From NCBI GenBank assembly GCA_026421205.1, contig JAPKBM010000002.1, positions 57,100 to 121,099 of the forward strand: 64,000 nt of DNA, in the 5' to 3' direction. The notes under the pieces were generated by a model that was not told the DNA's origin, searched no databases, and worked only from the letters and a program-made list of their open reading frames with translations. The position numbers and the translations under genes were made by a program. Below, in pieces: positions 1 to 8,662 of this stretch; the stretch's first letter is position 1; each line of letters opens with the position of its first letter. Source of the stretch: Planctomycetota bacterium. Lineage in GTDB: Bacteria; Planctomycetota; UBA1135.

Positions 1-993
1 TTCTGCACCATAGAACCCAACTCAGCCGTCGTCGAAGTCCCCGATGATCGCCTCAAGCAAATAGAACAATACGTTCCCGCAGGACGCCTCATGCCGGCCG
101 TCGTCCAAATTGTGGACATCGCCGGACTCGTGAAAGGGGCCTCGGAAGGGGAAGGCATGGGCAATCAATTCCTCGGCAACATTAAAGAATGCCAAGCTAT
201 TCTTCACGTCGTCCGATGCTTCGGTGGGGACAAAGTCCTGCGGGAAGATCCCGTGGACCCGAAGGGAGATATTGAAGTCATTGAAATGGAACTCGCACTC
301 GCGGATCTCGTCACGGCGCAACGTACCGTAGAACGTTCAGCAAAAAAAGCAAGATTCGGGGAAAAAGAACTCGCCATTGACTTGGCAGTCTACGAAAAAG
401 TCGTCACCCTATTGGAGGAAGGCAAACAGGCGAGGTCGGGAAACTGGACGAAACGAGAATTGGAAGCTCTCAAGCCACTTTGCCTGATGACCCTCAAGCC
501 TGTTTTGTACATCGCCAACGTAGCCGACGATGACCCCGAAGGCACCAGCGACTACGCCAAGCAAGTCGCGGAAATTGCCGAAGGGAATGGGTCGGAATGG
601 CTTCCTATTTGTAGTGACTTGGAACTAGAACTCCGAAGTATGGATGCGGACGACCGCGCGATGTTTATGGAAGAATTGGGCTGGAAAGAACTCGGCTTAG
701 AGCGCCTCATTCACAAGGCATATGATCTTCTTGATCTTCAAACCTACTTCACCGCTGGAGAAATTGAAATCCGCGCATGGACGATTCATAAGGGAGATAC
801 TGCGCCGGTTGCTGCCGGAGTCATTCATACCGATTTCACAAAAAGCTTTATTCGCGCCGAAGTCTTTTCGGTGACGGATCTTTTGGCTTATGGTGGCGAA
901 TCCGCGGTGAAAGCAGCAGGGAAACTGCGCACCGAAGGCAAGGACTACCTCATGCAAGAAGGGGACATCTGTCACTTCTTGTTAGGGAAGTAG
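1..993 (+). CDS. ychF: YchF/OLA1-family GTPase/ATPase, N-terminus cut off by window edge
   Basis: The frame is open from base 1, so the gene starts outside the window and only about the last 330 codons are present. YchF is a cytosolic Obg-related P-loop NTPase that binds ribosomes and prefers ATP to GTP; its role is in translation and stress control. The visible sequence begins with the family's FCTIEPN segment, then the switch-II motif DIAGLVKGAS, the GNQFL run and HVVRCF. A coiled-coil helical insert follows (about residues 95-160), then the C-terminal TGS domain with RAWTIHKGDTAP and the typical ending DICHFLLGK. The G1 P-loop lies upstream of the window. The neighbour three bases downstream is a decayed gene on the other strand, so no downstream operon partner is evident. 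Confidence 0.97.
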   Translation, partial: FCTIEPNSAVVEVPDDRLKQIEQYVPAGRLMPAVVQIVDIAGLVKGASEGEGMGNQFLGNIKECQAILHVVRCFGGDKVLREDPVDPKGDIEVIEMELALADLVTAQRTVERSAKKARFGEKELAIDLAVYEKVVTLLEEGKQARSGNWTKRELEALKPLCLMTLKPVLYIANVADDDPEGTSDYAKQVAEIAEGNGSEWLPICSDLELELRSMDADDRAMFMEELGWKELGLERLIHKAYDLLDLQTYFTAGEIEIRAWTIHKGDTAPVAAGVIHTDFTKSFIRAEVFSVTDLLAYGGESAVKAAGKLRTEGKDYLMQEGDICHFLLGK

Positions 994-996
994 CGG

Positions 997-1349
997 TTAG
1001 GGAATGGTGAGGGTGTGGACGTTGGAATCAAGGATTCCGAAGAGGCCTTTACTGCCCCCTTCCAAATACCAAGTCGTACCCGATGCCGCTGGCGGAACGG
1101 TCCCTGGAAATTAACCGTTCCTGATGTGTCGGCTGTTCAAAGTTCAAAGCCGCATGCTCGCTGCGCAAACTTCAGGGTATTGCTGCGGACGGATGCAACT
1201 ACTTTTTCTGCCGACGCCACGGAGGTGCCAGGCAAGGTGTCCACGACAAATGAATCCTGATACCGAAGGAAGCCGTTTCCGCACTCTTTGGAGAGGCCGT
1301 AGGGAATTGTGCAACAAGGCGCGTGCGGCCCCGTTATGAAAATGAGGGC
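997..1349 (-). pseudogene. Decayed C-terminal domain of an exported planctomycete-type protein
   Basis: The minus strand encodes the remnant of a roughly 110-residue C-terminal domain. The last 34 codons read VPPAASG, WYLEGG, ILDSNVHTLTIP and stop at 997-999. This aligns with the ends of the three proteases at 3318-11569 (LPPSASGM, YLEGA, ISDSNLLTLVIQ). Moving upstream, the frame shifts near 1096-1113. The segment before the shift (ADTSGTVNFQ) matches the DATGMATIST stretch of the intact domains but has an in-frame TGA at 1137-1139. Still further upstream, IPYG and CGNG segments are open to a stop at 1350-1352. One stop plus one frameshift and no start point to a dead fragment. The rest of the 994-1421 gap shows no gene. 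Alternative: chance similarity, which I consider unlikely given the ordered match. Confidence 0.6.
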
Positions 1350-1421
1350 CTAAGTGGCAGGGAGTCGCCTAGAAAAGAAGGGGCGAAGAAGGGTGGTCAG
1401 TATTCCACCATCCTAACTGAC

Positions 1422-1676
1422 CTAGTCCAGAAGGCTGTTTAATACCCCTTTCTGCTCCAGAGCGGCCAGGTCGTCGTACCCGCCGATGAACTGGTCATCG
1501 ATGAAGATTTCTGGCACCGTCATCCGGCCGTCGGCACGCGCCATCATTTCGTCCACACGGTCGGGGTGCTCTGTGAGATTGATCTCCTCCCAAGTTTGGC
1601 CTTTGCTCTCCAGAAGTTTTTTTGCCATGTTGCAGTAGGGGCAGATAGTTTTGGTGTAGATTTCAATTTTTGCCAT
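1422..1676 (-). CDS. grxC: Dithiol glutaredoxin (Grx3 type)
   Basis: This 84-residue thioredoxin-fold protein has the dithiol active site C12-P-Y-C15, the cis-Pro segment MTVPEIF and the GGYDDL glutathione-binding end typical of bacterial Grx3. It should reduce disulfides and glutathione mixed disulfides in the cytosol. The frame is open further upstream, but the start at 1676 (MAKIEIYTKT) gives the family's normal length; a longer start would overlap the divergent bolA gene and add a non-conserved tail. The short divergent spacer toward bolA (about 53 bases) probably holds both promoters. No clear Shine-Dalgarno sequence is visible. Confidence 0.95.
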   Translation of the reverse strand: MAKIEIYTKTICPYCNMAKKLLESKGQTWEEINLTEHPDRVDEMMARADGRMTVPEIFIDDQFIGGYDDLAALEQKGVLNSLLD

Positions 1677-1729
1677 GATTCTAAAAAGAAGGTGAATGGA
1701 GACGGAGATTATCTCATAAGATAGGTTCC

Positions 1730-1966
1730 ATGACCATGCCATTCGAAGAAGTTGCTCAACTCATCACCGATGCCCTTGAGGGTGCCACTTGTGAGGTTAC
1801 TGACCTTGGGGGTGGCAATCATTTGGGCTTGGACATTGCTTGGCCCGGTTTTGAAGGGCAGATTTTGTTGAAGCAGCATAAAATGGTCCTGGAAATCCTT
1901 CGGCCCCACATGGACGGGGGCACCGGCGAAATTCACGCCGTTCAAATTAAAACCATCATATCATGA
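1730..1966 (+). CDS. BolA/IbaG-family protein
   Basis: This is a 78-residue BolA-fold protein with the conserved GGGNH segment, the FEGQ turn, QHKMV and the C-terminal GEIHAVQIKT strand containing the invariant His. BolA proteins form [2Fe-2S]-bridged heterodimers with monothiol CGFS glutaredoxins and act in iron-sulfur cluster trafficking. The next gene encodes exactly such a glutaredoxin and overlaps by four bases (ATGA), so the pair is translationally coupled. A second ATG at 1736 could also serve as start. It resembles the shorter IbaG/BolA2 branch more than the stress morphogene BolA itself. Confidence 0.93.
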   Translation: MTMPFEEVAQLITDALEGATCEVTDLGGGNHLGLDIAWPGFEGQILLKQHKMVLEILRPHMDGGTGEIHAVQIKTIIS

Positions 1967-2292
1967 CTCTTCACGACGACCTTCGGACCGCCATTCAGGA
2001 CACTCCCATTTTGCTCTTCACCAAGGGGAATAAAATGTTCCCGCAGTGTGGATTTTCCGCTCGGGTGATTGACATCTTCAAATCCATGGAGGTGCCCTTT
2101 GAGACCATTGATATTTTTGGGGATCCTGAAATCCGCCCGACCTTGATTTCCATCACGGATTGGCCGACGACCCCCCAGATTTTCTTGGGTGGGGAATTCA
2201 TCGGCGGTGGAGACATTGTGGGCGAGCTTCACCAGAAGGGGGAGTTGCAGGGCATGGTCGATGCCGTGTTTGCTCAAGGTCCGCAAGAGTAG
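1963..2292 (+). CDS. grxD: Monothiol glutaredoxin (Grx4 type)
   Basis: The 109-residue protein has the monothiol active site C29-G-F-S preceded by FPQ, then WPTTPQIF with the cis-Pro, and GGGDIV for glutathione binding. This family carries a glutathione-ligated [2Fe-2S] cluster and delivers clusters to targets together with BolA proteins. It overlaps bolA by four bases and ends 10 bases before the lyase-like gene, so the three genes are probably co-transcribed. The loop before CGFS reads KGNKMFPQ where family members usually have a short TP-containing loop, a small variation. Confidence 0.96.
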   Translation: MTLHDDLRTAIQDTPILLFTKGNKMFPQCGFSARVIDIFKSMEVPFETIDIFGDPEIRPTLISITDWPTTPQIFLGGEFIGGGDIVGELHQKGELQGMVDAVFAQGPQE

Positions 2293-2302
2293 AATTGCAC
2301 AG

Positions 2303-3301
2303 ATGACTCCGGAACAAATCCACTATTGCGAATGCTGGGCTCGAGACGGCCTTCAGTCCATTGAAACTTTGGTTCCTGCAGAACGAAAGATCGAAATGAT
2401 TCACGGCATGATTGATGCGGGTATTCCAGAGATGGAAGTCACGTCTTTCTCTCATCCAAAGTATCTCCCGCAGTTTGCCGACGCGGTGGATGTTTTGAAA
2501 GGGTTACGTCGGGATACGGATACAACTTATCGTGTCTTGATGCCGAACATCAAAGGATGGGAACGTTTTGAAGAATGCGTCAAAGAGGGTTACGGTGCGC
2601 ATCGAATCATTTTGATGATTTCATCTTCGGAAACGCATAACACCAAAAACTTCCAAGCCAATCATGAGCAGGCTATGGCGGAGCACGCGGAAATCATGAA
2701 GCGTGCTTTAGCGCTGGGTGTGGAAGTAGTTGGCTGTGTTGGCACTGTTTTTGGCTGTGCCATTGAGGGGGATATCCCTATGCCGCTGATTGATAAGTTG
2801 GTGAATTTCTACCATGACAACGGAGCTTGTTTGCTGATGATGGGCGATACCACAGGCCAGGCTAATCCTGCGCAAGTAAGGAGAATCTACGGTCATTTGA
2901 TGTCCACGCATCCCGACGTAGAGTTTTTGGCGCACTTTCATGACACGCGCGGTACCGGGCTTACCAATGCTTGGACGGCGGTGGAGTGCGGTGTGAAGTG
3001 GGTAGATGGCTCTTTAGGCGCCATCGGCGGTCAGCCCGCTACCGGTGCCAAGCTTTACCACTTGGGGTACAAAGGAAATATTTGTACCGAAGATTTTTTG
3101 TCGATGGCGGATGAATCTGGAGTCAAGAGCGGAGTGAATATTGACAAGCTACATTTGCTTGGCAAACGCGCCGAAGAAGTGGTGGGTTTCCCTATGCGCT
3201 CTAACGTGATTCATGCTGGGCGCGTAGACCATGATCCTTCAGCTGCTGAGAAGGCAACGTTAGCGGAAGGTGGGAAGGGGACTGCGGCTACGAATGCATA
3301 G
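2303..3301 (+). CDS. HMG-CoA lyase-like DRE-TIM metallolyase without the catalytic Cys
   Basis: A 332-residue TIM-barrel lyase of the HMG-CoA lyase family, which normally cleaves 3-hydroxy-3-methylglutaryl-CoA to acetyl-CoA and acetoacetate at the end of leucine breakdown. RDG (14-16) and HFHDTRG (H211, H213) supply the metal-binding and catalytic positions, and GNICTEDF (258-265) matches bacterial homologues. In the mobile loop, where the family has GGCP with the catalytic Cys, this protein reads GGQP (Q244), so the usual reaction is doubtful. The start at 2303 follows the grxD stop by 10 bases. The frame is open upstream to 2189, but that part overlaps grxD and lacks family similarity. Substrate unknown; a related acyl-CoA lyase or aldolase activity is possible. 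Confidence 0.85.
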   Translation: MTPEQIHYCECWARDGLQSIETLVPAERKIEMIHGMIDAGIPEMEVTSFSHPKYLPQFADAVDVLKGLRRDTDTTYRVLMPNIKGWERFEECVKEGYGAHRIILMISSSETHNTKNFQANHEQAMAEHAEIMKRALALGVEVVGCVGTVFGCAIEGDIPMPLIDKLVNFYHDNGACLLMMGDTTGQANPAQVRRIYGHLMSTHPDVEFLAHFHDTRGTGLTNAWTAVECGVKWVDGSLGAIGGQPATGAKLYHLGYKGNICTEDFLSMADESGVKSGVNIDKLHLLGKRAEEVVGFPMRSNVIHAGRVDHDPSAAEKATLAEGGKGTAATNA

Positions 3302-3303
3302 TG

Positions 3304-3336
3304 GCTGATTTCGAGATTTACTGAATCGAAATCGGC
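3304..3336. terminator. Stem-loop between convergent genes
   Basis: Arms 3304-3314 and 3326-3336 pair over 11 positions (ten Watson-Crick pairs and one G-U) around an 11-base loop. The structure covers the end of the minus-strand protease gene and follows the stop of the lyase-like gene. It lacks a long T-run, so it may be a weak bidirectional terminator or an mRNA 3'-end stabiliser. Confidence 0.4.
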
Positions 3337-5765
3337 AATGGAGCGGAATCCAAAATGATTCCTGTGGCATGATCCAAGGCTCCCGCTTCCAAAAACAAAT
3401 TCATTCCACTGGCGGATGGAGGCAAAGGTGCTGTAAACACAGCTTGTCCAATTTCATCAGTTCGCCCGCTGGCACCTACTTTCCAGCCCACGCCAACGTC
3501 AAAGGAATGGCCAGAAATGATACTGCCAGAGTCTGTCAAGCTCCATAGAATCACGCAGAAAGAACTTGCCGGAGCACCGGATAAAGTCCATGTTGCCTGA
3601 GAGCCTGCTGACGGTTGCGTGGGGCCGTTTAACTGTAGCCAGTCACTGCCATCCGAAGTGCCTAGGGTGACGAGTTCAAAGTCATCCAAATTCCAACCGC
3701 CAAATTCTACGCCACCATCGGACTCTAAATCAAAACGAACTTTTACAGCAGCGTTGTTGTCAGCGTCGGTGCTGATGTCAAGATTCACGGGAACCCAGGA
3801 TGTGTCCACGGTGTGACCGCTGGTTGGATTTTGCCAGACGAGGTTGCCGTTGACGCGGATGGTGGCTTGGTCATATTGACCTTCCTCGACGGTGAGCCAT
3901 CGGCGGAAACGTAGGTGCACGCCAGTGTGTCCGGTGCAGTCAATGTCCGGTGATTTCAGACGATTATGCACGTTCGATGCGTACTCTCCGTTCCAACCAC
4001 TGGGGCCTAAGTCATTACCCCAAATCTTCGTGCCGGAAAATGCTGACGCGGGGTCTCCGGCAAGGCCGTAGGGAACGCCCCTTTGCCAATCATCTTGCGT
4101 GGCCACTTGGGTGTGCGTCCAACCTTCATCCCCACTCCCTTCAAAGTCATTGGCGTAAATGATAGTGCTGGTGCCGATACGGAAGAGGTGCGTGGTTTCA
4201 CCCGCTTGAAATCCGTCGGGTAACCAGAGGCTTCGACCGCGGTCATCCATGCCTTCCAACCAGTATTCCACGGTGGCCGGCGCGGTTTGGCCTGGGATGC
4301 CTGCTGCCCATTGGTCTGCGGTGGAGGTGAGGGCGCAGGCAACCGTGATCCAATTACCGGAATCCACGCGGTAGTGCAAATTCAAATGGGCAAGGCTTCG
4401 TCCATTTCGGTCTGGTGCTTGCACGGCCACAAAGTAGGGGCCGAGTTCATTGCGGGTATCCACCAGCGCCGTATGCTCCAAAACTAACCCCGCAGGCCGA
4501 GCTAATTCCGCCAAAGTAGCCAATGCGCCTTGCGTGATCAGCCTGGCTAAATCAAAGTCATTCGCCGATGTACCGACGGTGTCTGAAGAGGAGTGGATGT
4601 ACGGGCTGTATTGCCCAATATCCTCAAAAGGAAAACATGCGGGAAATCCATTTTGAAAAAATGGCCGATGGTCACTGGTTCCGCCGGAAAGATAACCGCT
4701 GGTGACGGGCAAACTGGGTACGTAAGCTTGGTAGACCTCCATCGCAAAAGAATTTAACGAGGGCGTGGTGTCGTTCAGCACAAAATCCACACTGCGGGAA
4801 TCTCCGTTGGCGCGATAAGCCACCATGTCCAACTGCACCATGCCGACGACGTCGGCTCCTTGGGAAGCCAAGTGACTAGCGTAGGCTTCGGAGCCCAGCA
4901 AGCCCAACTCTTCGCCGGAGAACGCACAAAACCGCAAAGTGTAGTCAAAGTTATGGCCAGCAAGAATGCGCGCGATTTCTAAAACTGACGCAACGCCGGA
5001 AGCATCATCATCCGCGCCTGGAGCGTTGCCCGACGTTGTGGAATAATTAATGGAGTCATAGTGTGCGCCCACAATGACGACGCGGTCCGGGTTGGTGGTT
5101 CCAGGGAAATCACCGATAACGACGTCGGCGCCACTGTCATAATTAAAAAGACTAGTCTGCGCACCTAGGGCGTTCAGTTCTTGAAGAATCCAATTCTGCG
5201 CGCTGACTTCGCCGGGTTGAAAGTGTCGTCGCGTACCGAAATTGACCAGCGTGTTGACGTCGGCCAGAAGATTAGCCTTGGAAACCTGTGCGACGAGTGC
5301 TTGAATGTCGGGGTCTGGATTAACCGCCGACGCGCGTCGGTCTTGGAAAACGGCCGGCTTCATGGGGGATTGAAGTGCCACCGTACGAAAGGCGCCGTGG
5401 CAGGAAAAAGGTTGCTTTTGAATTTCATCCAGCAGTTCTTTTTCTAGCAGGCGAATCATCATGCCTTGCGACGGGGCTTTCCAGAGAAGTTGTCCGGCGT
5501 GCACCGCAGGGTTGCCGGGGAATTCATGCGCATGCGCAGAAAGAATTACCGGTTGGAAGCCGTCGGCCCATATAGGAAGGACTTCCATGGGCACGGAATA
5601 ATGGTTGGCGAGGGTGGCGTTCGCCTGACCCAACAAAAAACCGCCCATGTCGTCATACATTTGGCCTTGGGCAATGAGGTGGTCCCGCACTTCCGCCCTG
5701 CCTCCGTAGTCATATACGGCCAATGTGGGGTCGTGCAGAAAGAAAAGAAGTAGGGCGGAGAGCAT
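3318..5765 (-). CDS. Exported M28-family zinc aminopeptidase with C-terminal adhesion-type modules
   Basis: An 815-residue secreted peptidase. A short hydrophobic leader (residues 1-16) is followed by about 150 residues I do not recognise, then an M28 domain (about 160-430). Zinc and catalytic positions are visible: H235 in GAHYDS, D252-D254 in ADDDASG, E285/E286 in GEELGLLGS, D313 in QLDM and H391 before SSSDT. After a strand-rich domain (about 430-530) comes a roughly 180-residue jelly-roll-like module starting ANDFEG and containing DDWQRG, WGNDLG, RRWLTVEE and FGGWNLDD. A final domain of about 100 residues ends ISIQ. The last two modules recur in the next two genes. The start codon overlaps the upstream gene's stop (TAATG), so the three proteases form one operon. 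Confidence 0.9.
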   Translation of the reverse strand: MLSALLLFFLHDPTLAVYDYGGRAEVRDHLIAQGQMYDDMGGFLLGQANATLANHYSVPMEVLPIWADGFQPVILSAHAHEFPGNPAVHAGQLLWKAPSQGMMIRLLEKELLDEIQKQPFSCHGAFRTVALQSPMKPAVFQDRRASAVNPDPDIQALVAQVSKANLLADVNTLVNFGTRRHFQPGEVSAQNWILQELNALGAQTSLFNYDSGADVVIGDFPGTTNPDRVVIVGAHYDSINYSTTSGNAPGADDDASGVASVLEIARILAGHNFDYTLRFCAFSGEELGLLGSEAYASHLASQGADVVGMVQLDMVAYRANGDSRSVDFVLNDTTPSLNSFAMEVYQAYVPSLPVTSGYLSGGTSDHRPFFQNGFPACFPFEDIGQYSPYIHSSSDTVGTSANDFDLARLITQGALATLAELARPAGLVLEHTALVDTRNELGPYFVAVQAPDRNGRSLAHLNLHYRVDSGNWITVACALTSTADQWAAGIPGQTAPATVEYWLEGMDDRGRSLWLPDGFQAGETTHLFRIGTSTIIYANDFEGSGDEGWTHTQVATQDDWQRGVPYGLAGDPASAFSGTKIWGNDLGPSGWNGEYASNVHNRLKSPDIDCTGHTGVHLRFRRWLTVEEGQYDQATIRVNGNLVWQNPTSGHTVDTSWVPVNLDISTDADNNAAVKVRFDLESDGGVEFGGWNLDDFELVTLGTSDGSDWLQLNGPTQPSAGSQATWTLSGAPASSFCVILWSLTDSGSIISGHSFDVGVGWKVGASGRTDEIGQAVFTAPLPPSASGMNLFLEAGALDHATGIILDSAPLPISIQ
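4842..4856. repeat. Inverted pair of the over-represented GCCGACG heptamer
   Basis: Bases 4842-4856 read GCCGACG, one A, then CGTCGGC, a perfect inverted repeat made of two copies of the heptamer that is enriched across the window. It lies inside the protease coding sequence. It may be coincidental, but it is the only place where two copies abut head to head. Confidence 0.4.
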
Positions 5766-8653
5766 TATTGAACTTGAAGGGTGAGAAGGTTGGAGTCCAA
5801 AACAGCACCTGTGGCATCCAGCGCGCCAGCTTCTAGGTAAATCGTGAGCCCGCTTGTATTCGATGGCAGCGTTGCCGTAAAGCTTGCCAAGCCGACGGTA
5901 TTAGCGCTTTGCTGACTACCCACCGTCCATGGAGTTCCAAGGTCAAAAGGGTGGCCCATGATGCTGGTGCCCGCGTTAGACAGACTCCAAAGTAGGTAAA
6001 CCGTTCGATTGGGTGTGGCGCCCGAAACCGTCCAGTTTCCGGATCCACCAGCAGAGGCTTGGGTCGTTCCACCAAGGTTGAGTCGATCTGTATTTCCACT
6101 GACTGCCTTGAGTCCGATAACTTTGACATCATCAATGTTCCAACCCCCATAGTTGTTGCTCCCGTTGGCATCTAAGGTCCAACGTATTTTTGCATCGACG
6201 CGGTCCGCCGACGCCGAGGAAATGTCGTGGGTTTGGATGGACCATGCGGTGTCGATTTGGGCATTGTCGTTGGGATTTTCCCACGCAAGGTCTCCATTGG
6301 CACGAACTTGCGCAATGTCATTGAAAGAATGGTCAATAGCCAACCAACGAGCATACTCCACAAAGACGCGGTCAAATCCAGTAGTGTCAATTTCTGGAGA
6401 ACGCAAGTAGTTCTTTGCATTGGACTTGTACTTTCCATTCCAACTGGTGCCAACGCCAAGGTCGTTGCCCCAAACGTTGGTGCCGGAATACGCACTAGAA
6501 GGGTCTTCGGCATCGCCGACGGGATTACCGCGTTGCCAATCATCTTCAGTGTTTTGCTGCACGTGTGTCCAGCTTTCATCGGAGGCACCTTCAAAGTCAT
6601 TGAAGTACAAGAGAACTTTGTCTCCAATCAGGAAGCGAATTTCCCCGGTGGTGGGGTAGCGATAGTCGTTGCCGTCGGAATTAGTGATGAGCATGTGGTA
6701 GGTCACGACCGATGGAGAAGCCTGGCCAGGGATGCTTGCCGCCCAATTGATGCCACCTATATTGCTCATGCCAACGCTGATGGGGCCATTGCCGTCTACG
6801 TCATATTCCACGATAGCCGAAGCGATGCTGGTTCCGGCAACCGGGTCAAGGTCCGCGATGACGTTGTAAGGACCGGCTTCATTCGTGGTATCCGCAACCG
6901 GGGTATGGCTGACGTCCACCAAGTTGAGGGTGACCCCTGGGAATCCTTGTTCACGAAATCCACCATCAATGTCGGAGTAGTTTGGGGTGCCGTTATCGAG
7001 CAATCCGTCATCGTCATCCAATGCTAGCCAGTGATCCTCAATGTAGGTGCGGATTTTCGAATCATTATAGCCGTTCATCCATGCATTGTGGAGTACGCTG
7101 GAAACCGTGTCTCCCGTTTGATTACCTAAGCTCTGATTGAGATTACGGCGAACTTTCCAAAGTGCGCCCATGAGGACTTCGCCATCAGCATGCACTCCAC
7201 CCCAGCAACCTCCATTGCTGTCACCGCAGAATTGCCGTGTGTTTTCCCCATTTCGGATTCCACCGAAACTCGAAAATCCTTCACCGACGAAGGGAGTATC
7301 GTAAATATACATAGCATAAACGTCGGCGTTTCCTTCGCCGAAGCCGTCACTTCCGTTACCACTACTGTATCGGTCATTCGCCCAGTGTCCTTCTTCGTGG
7401 GCCACAATGGTGCTAAATGCGGTATTCGCGCAACCACCACCGGATTTGTAAAAGTTAATGCTGGACCCGTTGTAGTACGCATTGCAAGTGTCATTTATGT
7501 TGACGTTAGCTTTGACACGAAAATCCATTTTCCCATCATTGGCATTCGTCGCCCGTGTCCATTCACGGAAGTCAATGATGCACTTATAAGAATTTGCCTG
7601 TGAGGTTGCTTGCTCTCCTTTGCTTGGATTCATTGCTGCGTTCGCTGGAGTTCCAGGGGCGAAAGACTGTGACAAGGTGTAGTCTGAACCTGCATTGTTC
7701 ACCACATTTGCAAAGTCTCCGTAATACTCAAAGGTGACGTTGACATTGGAGGACCCTGTGTAGGAAATATTAAAGTTTCCACTTGCGTCCGTTTCGGTGT
7801 TCCCAGCACTACTTGTGACCTTCATGTAAGCCATGGGAAACAACTGTTCCGGGTTTCCATTCGAGTCAGCCGAAGAGCCGGGGGTTGCCCAGGCATCCAC
7901 ATGGCCCGACAGATCATTGGGGCCGGATTGGTGGTGGATGAGGTTTTGGCTCTCTAGGATTTCCGCACTTGCATCATCCGCGGCAACAAAGATTTTCAAG
8001 GAAAAGGGTTGGGTGCTTGATTCTGCACGGAGGTCCATCATCCACGATAAACGTGGGGTGGTGATCCCGCCATCTTTGGAGGGGAAGATAATCAACTCAG
8101 GTTTGCCGATGTCTTCTGGCTGACGTCCACCCAATTCACGGAAGGCGTCCGCTGCCGCGGCGACGGCGGTCCAAGAATCGACAAGCGGTTTCGTGGAAAT
8201 CCGCACGTTTGGAAGGGCTTGGCTGTCCAGGGCCAAGAGGTTTCCCGTTGGTGTAAACAATGCGGAAACCCAACTTCCTAATACTGGAACCCCGTTCACT
8301 TCTTGGCGTAAGGTGACGACCTGCTTATTCGTCGTACCCGCATTTTCTAGATTTAAGAAAAGAGTTTCTTCAAAAACCAAAGTGGAATCTTGGATTTGAA
8401 ACCAATCAAAGAGTGCATCCAATTCCATCCGGGCTAAGTCTTCCCATTCTATATCGGAGTGCGGAGCAAAAAACGCCTCTCTTTTTGCACCAAAAAGAAA
8501 GCGGGCTGCTTGCCGGGAATCATCCCAGCGAAGTCGCCAGCCATTGCCGAGTTCTTCTTGAACTTGAGTTGATGTTGGCTGATTGTCTTGGAATGCCTGC
8601 CCAGGGCTTACCTGGGGAATGGCCATGAGGAGGAGGGGGAGGGTCGTGATCAT
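5765..8653 (-). CDS. Exported gluzincin metalloprotease (HEEGH) with C-terminal adhesion-type modules
   Basis: A 962-residue secreted protein with a leader peptide (1-19) and an N-terminal propeptide-like region (about 25-240) resembling fungalysin/thermolysin propeptides. A small carbohydrate-binding-like or CarboxypepD-like module follows (about 247-320), then a zinc protease domain. The metal site is H419-E-E-G-H423 with a downstream glutamate in GFGEGNAD (E440), the HExxH plus GxxEGxxD pattern of M4/M36-like gluzincins. Near the C-terminus the ANDFEG-type jelly-roll (about 690-865; here NDFEGASDESW, DDWQRG, WGNDLG, YGGWNIDD) and the terminal domain ending TLQVQ match the neighbouring proteases. 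It lies between the two other protease genes with gaps of -1 and 9 bases. Role inferred: digestion of environmental protein. Confidence 0.88.
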   Translation of the reverse strand: MITTLPLLLMAIPQVSPGQAFQDNQPTSTQVQEELGNGWRLRWDDSRQAARFLFGAKREAFFAPHSDIEWEDLARMELDALFDWFQIQDSTLVFEETLFLNLENAGTTNKQVVTLRQEVNGVPVLGSWVSALFTPTGNLLALDSQALPNVRISTKPLVDSWTAVAAAADAFRELGGRQPEDIGKPELIIFPSKDGGITTPRLSWMMDLRAESSTQPFSLKIFVAADDASAEILESQNLIHHQSGPNDLSGHVDAWATPGSSADSNGNPEQLFPMAYMKVTSSAGNTETDASGNFNISYTGSSNVNVTFEYYGDFANVVNNAGSDYTLSQSFAPGTPANAAMNPSKGEQATSQANSYKCIIDFREWTRATNANDGKMDFRVKANVNINDTCNAYYNGSSINFYKSGGGCANTAFSTIVAHEEGHWANDRYSSGNGSDGFGEGNADVYAMYIYDTPFVGEGFSSFGGIRNGENTRQFCGDSNGGCWGGVHADGEVLMGALWKVRRNLNQSLGNQTGDTVSSVLHNAWMNGYNDSKIRTYIEDHWLALDDDDGLLDNGTPNYSDIDGGFREQGFPGVTLNLVDVSHTPVADTTNEAGPYNVIADLDPVAGTSIASAIVEYDVDGNGPISVGMSNIGGINWAASIPGQASPSVVTYHMLITNSDGNDYRYPTTGEIRFLIGDKVLLYFNDFEGASDESWTHVQQNTEDDWQRGNPVGDAEDPSSAYSGTNVWGNDLGVGTSWNGKYKSNAKNYLRSPEIDTTGFDRVFVEYARWLAIDHSFNDIAQVRANGDLAWENPNDNAQIDTAWSIQTHDISSASADRVDAKIRWTLDANGSNNYGGWNIDDVKVIGLKAVSGNTDRLNLGGTTQASAGGSGNWTVSGATPNRTVYLLWSLSNAGTSIMGHPFDLGTPWTVGSQQSANTVGLASFTATLPSNTSGLTIYLEAGALDATGAVLDSNLLTLQVQ

Positions 8654-8662
8654 GGAAAGGGT

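Noticed and set aside
1015..1339. Two plus-strand frames of 71-81 codons after ychF
   Set aside because: They lie antisense to the decayed domain at 997-1349, show no recognisable family and have no ribosome site.
6227..7027. 266-codon plus-strand frame inside the second protease gene
   Set aside because: It is fully antisense to a gene with clear domain content; long open antisense frames arise from the codon bias here.
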